Source: CAZPWQ01 sp964590495 (GTDB taxonomy: Bacteria; Bacteroidota; Rhodothermia; Balneolales; Balneolaceae). From it: 64,000 nt of DNA. Below, piece after piece: positions 17,649-25,580 of the stretch. The stretch covers positions 1 to 64,000 of the forward strand of contig CAZPWQ010000001.1 in assembly GCA_964590495.1 (NCBI GenBank), written 5' to 3'. Under the pieces are notes generated by a model, which saw nothing but the letters and a program-made list of their open reading frames with translations, did no database searches and was not told where the DNA came from. The translations under genes and the position numbers were made by a program. The stretch's first letter is position 1. Every line of letters starts with the position of its first letter.

Positions 17649-18194
17649 ATCGGAAGAAGAAGACGACAACGTCCACGGGGAAATGAGGATCGCCCCAACG
17701 TCAATGACGAAATACGATCATCGAAAGTCAGAGTTATCAGACCTGACGAAGAACATGAGATTGTCCCCATTGACCGGGCTATCGAGATTGCCGAGTCATA
17801 TGGGTTGGATCTGGTAGAAGTTGCACCGAAAGCCAAGCCACCGGTTTGCAAGGTGATAGACTTCGGAAAATTTATGTACGAAAAAAAGAAGAAAGAAAAA
17901 GAAGCCAAGAAAAAGCAGCATACGGTTCAGGTTAAGGAGTTGCGTTTCCGCCCAAACACCGATGATCATGACCTTGAATTCAAAACACGGCATGCACGTG
18001 AGTTTCTGGAGGATGGTGATAAAGTTAAAGCTACAGTCCAGTTCCGGGGAAGAGACATGCTTTATACTGAAAAAGGCGAAGAATTGCTGCATAATCTGGC
18101 TGAAGAATTGAGTGATATCAGTGAAATTGAATCGAAGCCGAATATGGAAGGCAGACGTATGATCATGATGCTCTCGCCTACAGGGAAAAGCTAG
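17649..18194 (+). CDS. infC: Translation initiation factor IF-3, apparently with a non-canonical AUC start
   Basis: IF-3 binds the 30S subunit, blocks 50S joining and checks the start codon and initiator tRNA. From ATC 17649 the frame gives 181 residues, the normal size: a basic start ([20 protein letters not shown]), the N-terminal domain with [20 protein letters not shown], a Lys-rich linker ([14 protein letters not shown]) and the C-terminal domain with [20 protein letters not shown]. No ATG, GTG or TTG exists at a suitable site; a TTG at 17805 would remove the N-terminal domain. AGAGG at 17639-17643 stands five bases before the ATC. infC genes commonly start with AUU, AUC or AUA, which lets IF-3 repress its own translation, so this is likely true here. 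ATA at 17637 is an alternative. Confidence 0.9.
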   Translation: MGRRRRQRPRGNEDRPNVNDEIRSSKVRVIRPDEEHEIVPIDRAIEIAESYGLDLVEVAPKAKPPVCKVIDFGKFMYEKKKKEKEAKKKQHTVQVKELRFRPNTDDHDLEFKTRHAREFLEDGDKVKATVQFRGRDMLYTEKGEELLHNLAEELSDISEIESKPNMEGRRMIMMLSPTGKS

Positions 18195-18265
18195 ATACCA
18201 GATACCGGATGTCAGATACCTGTACACAATTATCTGGTATCCGGGATCTGGCATCTGGTATCTAG
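18191..18265. repeat. Long imperfect stem-loop between infC and rpmI
   Basis: CTAGATACCAGAT at the left pairs with ATCTGGTATCTAG at the right, and further units of ATACCGGAT/ATCTGGTATCCGG pair inside. The element begins within the infC stop codon. It may be an intergenic repeat, or an RNA structure affecting rpmI-rplT expression. No U-tract follows, so it is not a classical terminator. Confidence 0.55.
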
Positions 18266-18321
18266 TTTTCATATCTTCCAACCCTTTTAATTCTAAGAAA
18301 TTTCTATACAGGTGTATTGTT

Positions 18322-18522
18322 ATGCCAAAGATGAAATCAAACAGTGGAGCAAAGAAACGTTTCAAGGTTACCGGTACCGGTAAAATTAAGCGCAAGAAGG
18401 CTGGTAAAAGCCATATCCTCACGAAAAAGAGTAGTAAGCGAAAACGAAAGTTGGGCAAGGCCACTTTCGTCGATAAGACGCAGAAGAAAGATGTCCAGCA
18501 TATGATTCCTTACAAAACCTAA
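18322..18522 (+). CDS. rpmI: 50S ribosomal protein L35 (bL35)
   Basis: The protein has 66 residues and is strongly basic, starting [20 protein letters not shown] and carrying the family [16 protein letters not shown] motif. It is a structural protein of the large subunit that contacts 23S rRNA. It lies between infC and rplT in the conserved order, 30 bases before rplT, and is surely co-transcribed with it. In many bacteria L20 represses this operon through the mRNA leader. I cannot identify the specific L20-binding structure, though the stem-loop at 18191-18265 is in the right place. Confidence 0.97.
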   Translation: MPKMKSNSGAKKRFKVTGTGKIKRKKAGKSHILTKKSSKRKRKLGKATFVDKTQKKDVQHMIPYKT

Positions 18523-18552
18523 TTGAACCATTAACTTTTAAACACAGACAAA

Positions 18553-18900
18553 ATGCCACGTTCAAGAAATAAGGTGGCTTCCCGTCGCCGTCGCCGTAAG
18601 ATTTTAGATCAGGCGAAAGGTTACTGGGGCAAGCGAAAAAATGTGTATACCATTGCAAAGAATGCGGTCGAAAAAGGGATGCTGTATCAGTATCGCGACC
18701 GCAAAGTTCGCAAGCGTGAATTCCGGAAACTCTGGATCATCCGCATTAATGCAGCTGCCCGTCAAAACGGTACGACCTATTCGAGACTGATGGGAGCCCT
18801 GAACAAACAGGATGTTGAAATTAATCGCAAGGTCCTGGCTGATCTTGCTGTTAAAGATCCGGATGCTTTCACAGCTATCGTTAACGAAGTTTCTAACTGA
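18553..18900 (+). CDS. rplT: 50S ribosomal protein L20 (bL20)
   Basis: The protein has 115 residues, the usual length. It is basic at the N-terminus ([20 protein letters not shown]) with the family sequence [22 protein letters not shown] and the globular end [19 protein letters not shown]20 binds 23S rRNA early in 50S assembly and often also binds its own mRNA. It is the last gene of this transcription unit: a strong terminator follows 18 bases after the stop. Confidence 0.98.
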   Translation: MPRSRNKVASRRRRRKILDQAKGYWGKRKNVYTIAKNAVEKGMLYQYRDRKVRKREFRKLWIIRINAAARQNGTTYSRLMGALNKQDVEINRKVLADLAVKDPDAFTAIVNEVSN

Positions 18901-18917
18901 TAGCATGCAGTTATTTT

Positions 18918-18962
18918 AAAACCGATTCTCCCCGATGCATCGGGAAGGGGATCGGTTTTTTT
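18918..18962 (+). terminator. Rho-independent terminator after rplT
   Basis: AAACCGATTCTCCCC pairs with GGGGATCGGTTT around a CGATGCATCG core, followed by a run of seven T. The stem is strong and the position fits the end of the infC-rpmI-rplT unit. Confidence 0.9.
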
Positions 18963-19162
18963 ATTGACGGCTTTCTGATATTTTAAATGAAAAATACAGG
19001 CCAGTGATATGGAATACAGATGACACAGATGCAACGGATGACCGCCGATAAATAATAAATATCTGTTCCCGAACGCTTTCGGGACGCATCTGTTTAATCC
19101 GCGTTCTATTTAACAAAAGACTATAAGTGACACGGTAGCAACCGATTAATTACGTTTATTCA

Positions 19163-20179
19163 ATGCTTTCTAAAATTGGCGCTCTCAAAAAAGATATTGA
19201 GCAATATACTATAACCGATGAAGATGAACTCGAAGCTTTCAGGCTTGAGTTTCTTTCGCGGAAGGGCAAAATCCAGTCGATGTTCGGGAAAATGGGCGAG
19301 GTGCCGAAAGAAGACCGGGCCGATGTGGGTAAAGCCATGAATGAGGCGAAAAATCTGGCACAGGATAAGTTTGAAGAGACCAAAAAAAAGCTTACCCGGA
19401 AAGATTCTGCATCAGTAAACGCTAAAGATGATATTACTCTTCCGGCACCGCTTTATTCTCCGGGTTCTTTGCATCCGCTGACACAGACGCTGGAGGAAAT
19501 GAAAAAGATTTTTTACCGCCTGGGATTTTCAATTGCCCACGGACCGGAGATCGAAGATGATTTTCATAACTTTACGGCATTGAACTTTCCTCCCAATCAC
19601 CCGGCGCGGGATGAACAGGATACTTTTTTTATCAGAAAGGATGATGATCCGGACACAGATGATCTGGTTTTACGCACTCACACCTCTCCTGTTCAAATCC
19701 GGTTGATGCAGGAAAAAGAGCCGCCTATTCGTTCCATCATGCCGGGACGTGTGTACCGAAATGAAGCTGTTTCTCCCAAATCATATTTCCTGTTTCACCA
19801 GGTTGAAGCGCTTTATGTGGATACGGATGTAAGCGTAGCGGAGCTTAAGGAAACACTAATCAGCTTTGCCCGACTGATGTTTGGAAGCGATGTCAAATAC
19901 CGGCTGCGCCCCGGTTACTTTCCTTTCACGGAACCCAGCCTTGAGATGGATATATGGTGGGAAACGCCCAATTCCGGGGATGACGGAAAGTGGCTGGAAA
20001 TTCTCGGTTCCGGTATGGTTGACCCAAACGTATTTCGCCATGCAGGAATCGACCCGGAAAAATATACGGGATTTGCCTGGGGTATGGGCGTGGAACGCAT
20101 CGCACTGCTTCGTCATGAAATCGAAGATATCCGTATCTTTTATGATAATGACATTCGGTTCCTGGAACAATTTCACTAG
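19163..20179 (+). CDS. pheS: Phenylalanyl-tRNA synthetase alpha subunit
   Basis: The protein has 338 residues, standard size. It is the catalytic subunit of the (alpha-beta)2 enzyme that loads phenylalanine on tRNA-Phe. The N-terminal coiled coil covers residues about 1-85 ([20 protein letters not shown]). The class II core has motif 1 near [22 protein letters not shown], motif 2 in [23 protein letters not shown], and motif 3 in [18 protein letters not shown]. Phe-binding residues are in the TSPVQIR and [12 protein letters not shown] segments. It is separated from pheT by 278 bases with a large hairpin, which is unusual because the two are often adjacent. Confidence 0.97.
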   Translation: [338 protein letters not shown]

Positions 20180-20249
20180 CTTGTTTTCTCACAAAAATAT
20201 TATATATGTAATCACCTGTAGCATAACATGTTGCATAGTTTTAGAACAG

Positions 20250-20341
20250 AGGCGCAAAGGGCAAAGCGCATGGCGCATGGCGTATAGCAGGCGTTGTTCC
20301 TACGCTATGCGCTCGGCTCTATGCGCTATGCCTTTTCGCCT
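20250..20341. repeat. Large stem-loop between pheS and pheT
   Basis: The left arm, built from GCGCATGGCGCATGGCG units, pairs with the right arm of GCTATGCGC repeats; outer AGGCGCAAAGGGCA faces TGCCTTTTCGCCTT. It is built from short reiterated units like the one at 18191-18265 but with another sequence. It probably is a palindromic intergenic repeat. The rest of 20180-20457 is without genes. Confidence 0.55.
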
Positions 20342-20457
20342 TACTGAGGAAAAAACTTCTTGGTGAGAAATCCGGGCTAATACATTCAAAGCCACAATTG
20401 GCTGTCAATTAACTATACAACGCGGGATATAGCTGCAGTTAAACTTTATTTTGCTAA

Positions 20458-22866
20458 ATGAAAGTATCATATAACTGGCTCAAAGAATTTATTGATCTTG
20501 AATTATCTCCTGAAGAAACGGCACATAAGCTTACGCTTATAGGCCTTGAGGTAGAAGAAGTAACGAATTTCGGCAGTAAACTGGAGGGAGTTGTTGTCGG
20601 TGAAGTACTGGAAGTCAAAGAACACCCTAATGCAGACCGGCTTTTGCTTTGTCATGTCGACACGGGCAAAGAAAAGGTGCAAATAATCTGTGGTGCCGAC
20701 AATGTGGCTGAGGGACAGAAGGTACCGGTAGCCACTGTCGGAACGACACTCCCCGTTAAGACTGATAATGGTGAACCGTTTACCATAAGGAAAGCTAATC
20801 TTCGGGGTGAAGAATCTTCCGGTATGATATGTTCGGAAGCCGAACTTGGTTTCAGTGACGACCACAGTGGCATCATGGTTCTTGATGAATCTCTGCAAAC
20901 CGGAACGCCATTGTCTGAGGCTATCGATCTTTATACAGATTCCGTTATAGATATTGAAATAACTCCCAATCGTCCCGATGCCACATGTCACACCGGTGTA
21001 GCACGAGATCTTTCCGCAGCTTTGGATCTGGAACTGAAAAAACCGTACCAGACCTGGTATGGTGAGGGAGCACCTCTTCCGGATATTGATATCGAAATCA
21101 AGGCTCCCGAAAAGTGCCATCGATATGTCGGAAAAATGGTAGAAGGAATAACCGTAAAAGAATCCCCCGCATGGCTCAAAAACCGGCTTACGGCATTGGG
21201 AGTTCGTCCGGTTAACAATATTGTGGATGTTACCAACTACGTACTCCTGGAAATGGGTCAACCCCTTCATGCTTTTGATTTGAAGACCCTGAAAGGCAAT
21301 AAAATAATCGTCAGGGATTATGATGAACCTGTTGAATTCGAAACACTCGATCATGTAAAACGAACCTGTTCGCCGGGTACATTATTTATTTGTGATGCCG
21401 AGGAACCGGTCGCGATAGCAGGTATCATGGGCGGTGTGGATTCGGAAGTTAGTGACCAAACAGAGGATGTTCTTATTGAAAGTGCCTGGTTCAATCCGGG
21501 ATCCATACGTAAAACTGCAAAAGAGCAAACCCTGCAGACCGATGCCTCCTACCGCTTTGAGCGCGGTGTGGATCCCCGTCTTCAGCGTATAGCAGCCGAG
21601 CGGGCAGCGAAACTGATAGCAGAAACAGCCGGCGGAACTATTGTGGATGGATGTACAGACGTACATCCGGTAAAGACGGAAGAAAAAGAAATTACCCTGC
21701 GCAAATCATATGTAAACCGGTTGCTCGGCACCGAACTACGTGTGGATGAGATCAAGGACATCCTGCATGGGCTGGAATTGAAAGTTCTCGGGGATAATGA
21801 GGAGGGAGTAACCTATTCCATTCCCACTTTTCGTCCCGATCTGACACGGGAGGTGGATCTGATTGAAGAAGTGGGCCGCCTGTATGATTACAACAAAATT
21901 CCGTCTCCAAAACATGCGAAATTCACCTCTCCCGAGCCGATAAGCAACTGGGAAGAACTTGTTACAAAATCAAGATCGATAGCCCAAGGCATGCGTTTCA
22001 GGGAAATTTATACCAATTCCCTGATGCCGGAAGCCGATGCCGGGCTGATGGGAAATCTGGACAATATGATTCATACCCTGAATCCGATATCAAAGGATAT
22101 GACAATCCTGCGTTCATCACTGCTGTACGGATTCCTTCGTTCGGCTGCCTATAACTTTAACCGAAAAGCCAGCCAGATCCGGATGTTTGAGATCGGGAAT
22201 GTCTTTCAACAGACTTCGGAAGGAACCTACTACAGCAATATTTTGGAGGAAACCAATATTTTATTTGGTCTCGCAGGATTTAAAACGATTGAACACTGGA
22301 AAACAGAGCCGGAGCCTTATGATTTCTTTGACCTGAAGGCACCTGTCAACAGCTTTCTGCAACAGCTAGGTATTGCCGAATATGTTGATACAGATATTGC
22401 AGACAATAATTCACTGGTTTATTCCTATAAAGATAAGGAGATAGGAGGTTTACAGCGGATACCTGAAAAACTTCTAAGCCATTATGAAATAGAGCATTCC
22501 GCTTTTACAGGAGAATTTTCACTCACCAGCATAGATAAAATACGTGATGAAATCGCGGATCGTGAGTACCAGCCGGTTTCCAAATTTCCTTCATTTGAGT
22601 TTGATTTTGCCGTGGTTGTCGATTCTTCTATAATAGCCGGTACTCTTCTTAAGACTATCAGACATACAGCAGGCGAATCTCTTCAGGATTTGCAGGTATT
22701 TGATGTTTTTGAGGGGGAGTCGCTGGGTAAAAATAAAAAAAGTATCGCATTCCGTTTGTCTTTTGTTGATAAAAATAAAACCTTGACTATCAAGGATGTA
22801 GAACCTATTATCAAAAATGTACTAAAGGTGCTTGACGAAAAATATTCAGCTAAACTTCGTTCTTAA
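20458..22866 (+). CDS. pheT: Phenylalanyl-tRNA synthetase beta subunit
   Basis: The protein has 802 residues, the normal size. It binds tRNA-Phe and edits mischarged Tyr-tRNA. Domains in order: an EMAP/tRNA-binding OB fold (residues about 40-150, GEVLEVKEHPNADRLLLCHV), the B3/B4 editing module (about 210-390, with ALGVRPVNNIVDVTNYVLLE and GIMGGVDSEV), B5 (about 405-475), a catalytic-like core (about 480-690), and the C-terminal anticodon-fold FDX-ACB domain (KFPSFEFDFAVVVD to the end). The start ATG is preceded by TTTTGCTAA rather than a Shine-Dalgarno site, as is usual in this group. The coiled-coil gene and zapA follow after 11 bases. Confidence 0.97.
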   Translation: MKVSYNWLKEFIDLELSPEETAHKLTLIGLEVEEVTNFGSKLEGVVVGEVLEVKEHPNADRLLLCHVDTGKEKVQIICGADNVAEGQKVPVATVGTTLPVKTDNGEPFTIRKANLRGEESSGMICSEAELGFSDDHSGIMVLDESLQTGTPLSEAIDLYTDSVIDIEITPNRPDATCHTGVARDLSAALDLELKKPYQTWYGEGAPLPDIDIEIKAPEKCHRYVGKMVEGITVKESPAWLKNRLTALGVRPVNNIVDVTNYVLLEMGQPLHAFDLKTLKGNKIIVRDYDEPVEFETLDHVKRTCSPGTLFICDAEEPVAIAGIMGGVDSEVSDQTEDVLIESAWFNPGSIRKTAKEQTLQTDASYRFERGVDPRLQRIAAERAAKLIAETAGGTIVDGCTDVHPVKTEEKEITLRKSYVNRLLGTELRVDEIKDILHGLELKVLGDNEEGVTYSIPTFRPDLTREVDLIEEVGRLYDYNKIPSPKHAKFTSPEPISNWEELVTKSRSIAQGMRFREIYTNSLMPEADAGLMGNLDNMIHTLNPISKDMTILRSSLLYGFLRSAAYNFNRKASQIRMFEIGNVFQQTSEGTYYSNILEETNILFGLAGFKTIEHWKTEPEPYDFFDLKAPVNSFLQQLGIAEYVDTDIADNNSLVYSYKDKEIGGLQRIPEKLLSHYEIEHSAFTGEFSLTSIDKIRDEIADREYQPVSKFPSFEFDFAVVVDSSIIAGTLLKTIRHTAGESLQDLQVFDVFEGESLGKNKKSIAFRLSFVDKNKTLTIKDVEPIIKNVLKVLDEKYSAKLRS

Positions 22867-22877
22867 CTATTGCAGCT

Positions 22878-23135
22878 TTGCTTACGAATGAAAGCCCATA
22901 TCACGAGCAGTTTCACGAGTTACTCGATCATATTCGTGACGAGGTAACTGACTTGCATCAGCAGATAAAAGAGCTGAAAAAAGAGAATGAGCAGTTAAAA
23001 ACGAAGCTGGAAGAAATACAGGAGGGGCAGACAGATATTTTTTCTGCCATGACGGAATCTGAACGACTTGCATTACGCCATCAGGTATTGGGACTTATAT
23101 CGAAAATCGATCACCATCTGGAGGATGAAGCATGA
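22878..23135 (+). CDS. Small coiled-coil protein upstream of and overlapping zapA
   Basis: The protein has 85 residues and is almost wholly helical: residues about 12-55 form heptads (LHQQIKELKKENEQLKTKLE), and a second short helix is ESERLALRHQVLGLISKIDH. The stop codon overlaps the zapA start in ATGA, which indicates translational coupling. No ATG is available upstream, so TTG 22878 is taken as start. Position and shape suggest a partner of ZapA in the division ring (ZapB-like by analogy, not by clear homology). Close relatives probably sit between pheT and zapA in related genomes. Confidence 0.65.
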   Translation: MLTNESPYHEQFHELLDHIRDEVTDLHQQIKELKKENEQLKTKLEEIQEGQTDIFSAMTESERLALRHQVLGLISKIDHHLEDEA

Positions 23136-23425
23136 AATCACTTAAAGTCACTATTCTCGGCAAACAGTATCCGCTTAAGGTTGAAGATTCGGAAGTTGAA
23201 GCGATGATGCGGATTTCCCAGTATGTCGATGAAAAATTCCGGCAGTATAAGAAGGAATTGAATAAACAGCCTGATACTACCGTTATGGTTCTCGCCGCTC
23301 TCAGTATCGCCGAAGAGCTTTTTGAAGAACGCAAACGAAACCGGGAACTAAGTCAGCAGGAAGATAAAGTACTCCAGAACGTGAATAAATCGCTCGAAAA
23401 ATTTGTAGACGAAATTCGTTCCTGA
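23132..23425 (+). CDS. zapA: Cell division protein ZapA
   Basis: The protein has 97 residues, the usual length. It starts MKSLKVTILGKQYPLKVEDS, the beta-hairpin globular head that binds FtsZ, followed by a helix through MMRISQYVDEKFRQYKKEL and a long coiled coil (VMVLAALSIAEELFEERKRN to the end). ZapA bundles FtsZ filaments at mid-cell. It overlaps the upstream coiled-coil gene by four bases. The next 310 bases hold a structured non-coding element, matching the common zapA-6S RNA neighbourhood. Confidence 0.9.
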   Translation: MKSLKVTILGKQYPLKVEDSEVEAMMRISQYVDEKFRQYKKELNKQPDTTVMVLAALSIAEELFEERKRNRELSQQEDKVLQNVNKSLEKFVDEIRS

Positions 23426-23474
23426 CTATTAAACCCACATTAACAATTGTAGTGTCGAATAACGCTTTGATTTA

Positions 23475-23625
23475 TTGAGGAGCAACTATATTGTCATCCC
23501 GAGTGGAATCCGCCGGCTGGAATGTATATTCATAGCTGGTTCTTTAACGGCGGTGGAACCGAGGGGTCTCATCCGTTGAATAATGGCATCTAATTTTACT
23601 AAAAAGGTTCGATAGTTGCCTTTGC
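23475..23625 (+). ncRNA. Candidate 6S RNA
   Basis: A closing stem GCAACTAT (23482-23489) / ATAGTTGC (23612-23619) encloses a long hairpin with CCGCCG/CGGCGG and CCC/GGG helices separated by unpaired internal loops. This resembles the 6S layout: a terminal stem, an open bubble and a long hairpin that mimics an open promoter. In many bacteria ssrS lies directly downstream of zapA, as here. A TAACGCTTTG sequence just upstream resembles a -7 box. The call rests on position and fold, not on a family match. Confidence 0.45.
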
Positions 23626-23702
23626 TGAAATTGAAAGCAGGTAATGATGTAAAAGCCAACGGAAATCTGATTCCGAGAATGATTTTTTATTCCTTACCTT
23701 AC

Positions 23703-23726
23703 GCCTCTCTTTAAGAGGCTTTTTTA
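23703..23726 (+). terminator. Rho-independent terminator
   Basis: GCCTCT CTTTA AGAGGC is followed by six T. It ends the zapA / candidate 6S transcription unit and lies 18 bases before the start of the next gene. Confidence 0.85.
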
Positions 23727-23743
23727 TTTAACAGATTTTGAGA

Positions 23744-24565
23744 ATGTCAAAAACCGAAATAAATATACTTTTCATCGGCGATATTGTGGGCGATCCGGGA
23801 TTGAGCCTGTTGTCGACTATACTACCCGGCCTGATCAAGAAGCATGATGCCGATTTTGTTATTGCAAACGGTGAAAACTCTCATGAAGGCAAAGGGATCA
23901 ACCGTACGATTATTAAAGCACTGTACGATCTGGGGGTTCACGTTATTACCGGCGGCAACCATTCATTCGCCAAATGGAAAGTGTTTGATTACATGAAAGA
24001 AGATGGCAACATCCTTCGCCCGATGAATTATCCGAAAGGTAATCCCGGCTATGGATATGGCGTTTACGACATTCCGGAACTAGATCAGAAAATCGGTGTC
24101 CTCAATCTACAGGGACGAACTTTTATGCAGGCTATAGATGATCCGTTTACCACGGCCGACTGGGTACTGGATCGCATTAATGAACAAACTGATATAGTTT
24201 TTATAGATTTTCATGCAGAAGCTACAGCCGAAAAACTGGCCCTGGCATGGCATCTGGACGGCAGGGCATCGGTTTTTGTTGGTACACATACACATGTACC
24301 GACCAATGATGCGCGTATATTTCCCAAAGGCACCGGTTATATAAGTGACGCAGGTATGACAGGATCATTTGATTCTGTATTGGGAATGGATAAAAACACC
24401 TCTATGAAGCGATTTATGCTGGGCACTCCGCACCGTTATAAGCTGGCTAACGGCAATAACCACCTCTGTGGAATTTTTGCCAAAGTAGACCTGGATACGG
24501 CCAACTGTACCCATATAGAACCAATCATTTATCCCTCGTTTAAAAACAGCAACAGATCAGAATAA
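23744..24565 (+). CDS. ymdB: YmdB-family metallophosphoesterase (TIGR00282)
   Basis: The protein has 273 residues from ATG 23744; an earlier TTG adds two residues and is less likely. Family motifs are present: FIGDIVGDPG at the start (metal-binding Asp), VIANGENSHEGKGI, VITGGNHSF, VFIDFHAEATAEKLALAW and GTHTHVPTNDARIFPKGTGY (His ligands). The fold binds two metals and cleaves 2',3'-cyclic nucleotides and other phosphodiesters; in Bacillus YmdB influences biofilm and motility genes. Cytoplasmic. The stop codon overlaps the start of the next gene in TAATG, so the two are translationally coupled. Confidence 0.93.
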   Translation: MSKTEINILFIGDIVGDPGLSLLSTILPGLIKKHDADFVIANGENSHEGKGINRTIIKALYDLGVHVITGGNHSFAKWKVFDYMKEDGNILRPMNYPKGNPGYGYGVYDIPELDQKIGVLNLQGRTFMQAIDDPFTTADWVLDRINEQTDIVFIDFHAEATAEKLALAWHLDGRASVFVGTHTHVPTNDARIFPKGTGYISDAGMTGSFDSVLGMDKNTSMKRFMLGTPHRYKLANGNNHLCGIFAKVDLDTANCTHIEPIIYPSFKNSNRSE

Positions 24566-25257
24566 TGGCGGAAGCTAATTCGATTTTAACGGGCAGGAAT
24601 ATCCGTAAAACATACAAACACGAATTTAAAGAAGGGCATTTAACCGTTCTTGACGATGTTTCAATTTCCATAGAAAGAGGATCGGTTGTGACCGTTGCGG
24701 GTGCCAGCGGATGCGGTAAAAGTACCCTGTTGCATATTCTCGGCGGTCTGGATCGCCCGGATTCCGGTGCCATCGAATGGAAAGGGAAATCGATTTACAG
24801 TATGGATGCAGAAGCACTGGCTCAATTCAGGAACAGGCAGCTGGGGTTTGTATTTCAGTTTCACCACCTTCTGCCGGAATTCACCGCTCTTGAAAATGTT
24901 ATGATGCCTGCACTGATTGCGGATCAGTCGCTGGAAGAAGCGCAGCAGCGTGCCACTTCCCTGTTGGAGGAATTCGGTATTCCCGACAGGGCTGAGCATC
25001 GTCCCGCCCAACTTTCGGGCGGCGAACAACAGCGGGTTGCCATGGCCCGTGCTCTAATGAATAAACCCAGGCTGCTGCTGGCGGATGAACCTACCGGCAA
25101 TCTTGATGAAAAAAATACGGAGATATTGCTCGATCTTCTATTCAGCCTGAGCGAAAAGGAAGATGTCAGTATTTTACTAATAACTCATGAGAAGGACATT
25201 GCCAGGCGCTCTGACGTTGTGTATGAGCTTTCGAAAGGAAAGTTGCACCCGCTTTAG
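24565..25257 (+). CDS. lolD: ABC transporter ATP-binding protein, LolD type
   Basis: The protein has 230 residues with Walker A in [17 protein letters not shown] loop in [20 protein letters not shown], signature [15 protein letters not shown], Walker [13 protein letters not shown] and the H loop in LITHEKD. The [10 protein letters not shown] and MMPALIA stretches are typical of LolD, the ATPase that powers release of lipoproteins from the inner membrane; MacB-like exporters share them. No LolC/E permease lies beside it, so the partner must be encoded elsewhere. It is coupled to the YmdB gene (one-base overlap). Confidence 0.88.
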   Translation: MAEANSILTGRNIRKTYKHEFKEGHLTVLDDVSISIERGSVVTVAGASGCGKSTLLHILGGLDRPDSGAIEWKGKSIYSMDAEALAQFRNRQLGFVFQFHHLLPEFTALENVMMPALIADQSLEEAQQRATSLLEEFGIPDRAEHRPAQLSGGEQQRVAMARALMNKPRLLLADEPTGNLDEKNTEILLDLLFSLSEKEDVSILLITHEKDIARRSDVVYELSKGKLHPL

Positions 25258-25313
25258 TGCGATTTGTAAGCCCTGTCCCATCTTCTAATCATTTCCCTTA
25301 CCACAGATTACCG

Positions 25314-25484
25314 GCGCCACAACCTGTCATCCTGAGACCACAGAATATAACCGGGGCAACCAACGCACCAGTCGAAGGATCTCGTTTACATGGCAACCAG
25401 CCAAGACAAAGGCCTCTGCCCCACCCACGAGATTCTTCGGCAGCGGACCGGAAAAACCACCGGTCCTTACTCAGAATGACAATG
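25314..25484. repeat. 170-bp interspersed repeat, copy 2
   Basis: This is the reverse complement of the element at 12642-12812: ends TGTCATCCTGAG and CTCAGAATGACA, with an internal GATTCTTCGGCAGCGGACCG shared exactly. The 25257-25508 open frame across it is spurious. Apart from the repeat, 25258-25580 shows no gene. Confidence 0.7.
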
Positions 25485-25580
25485 CTTATAATAGTTGGTA
25501 AAAAATGAATCTTATATTTTGGTATGATCTAAAACAATGATAATTTTGACCCCTAAAACAAACAGAACAGATACAGGAAA

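Noticed and set aside
15322..19162. T-box or other tRNA-sensing leader before thrS or pheS
   Set aside because: No T-box consensus or specifier-loop arrangement is visible; only repeats and AT-rich sequence.
20503..21354. A 283-codon minus-strand frame
   Set aside because: Antisense shadow of pheT.
25257..25508. An 83-codon frame after lolD
   Set aside because: It lies over the 170-bp repeat and is rich in Pro/His/Arg; no conservation is expected.
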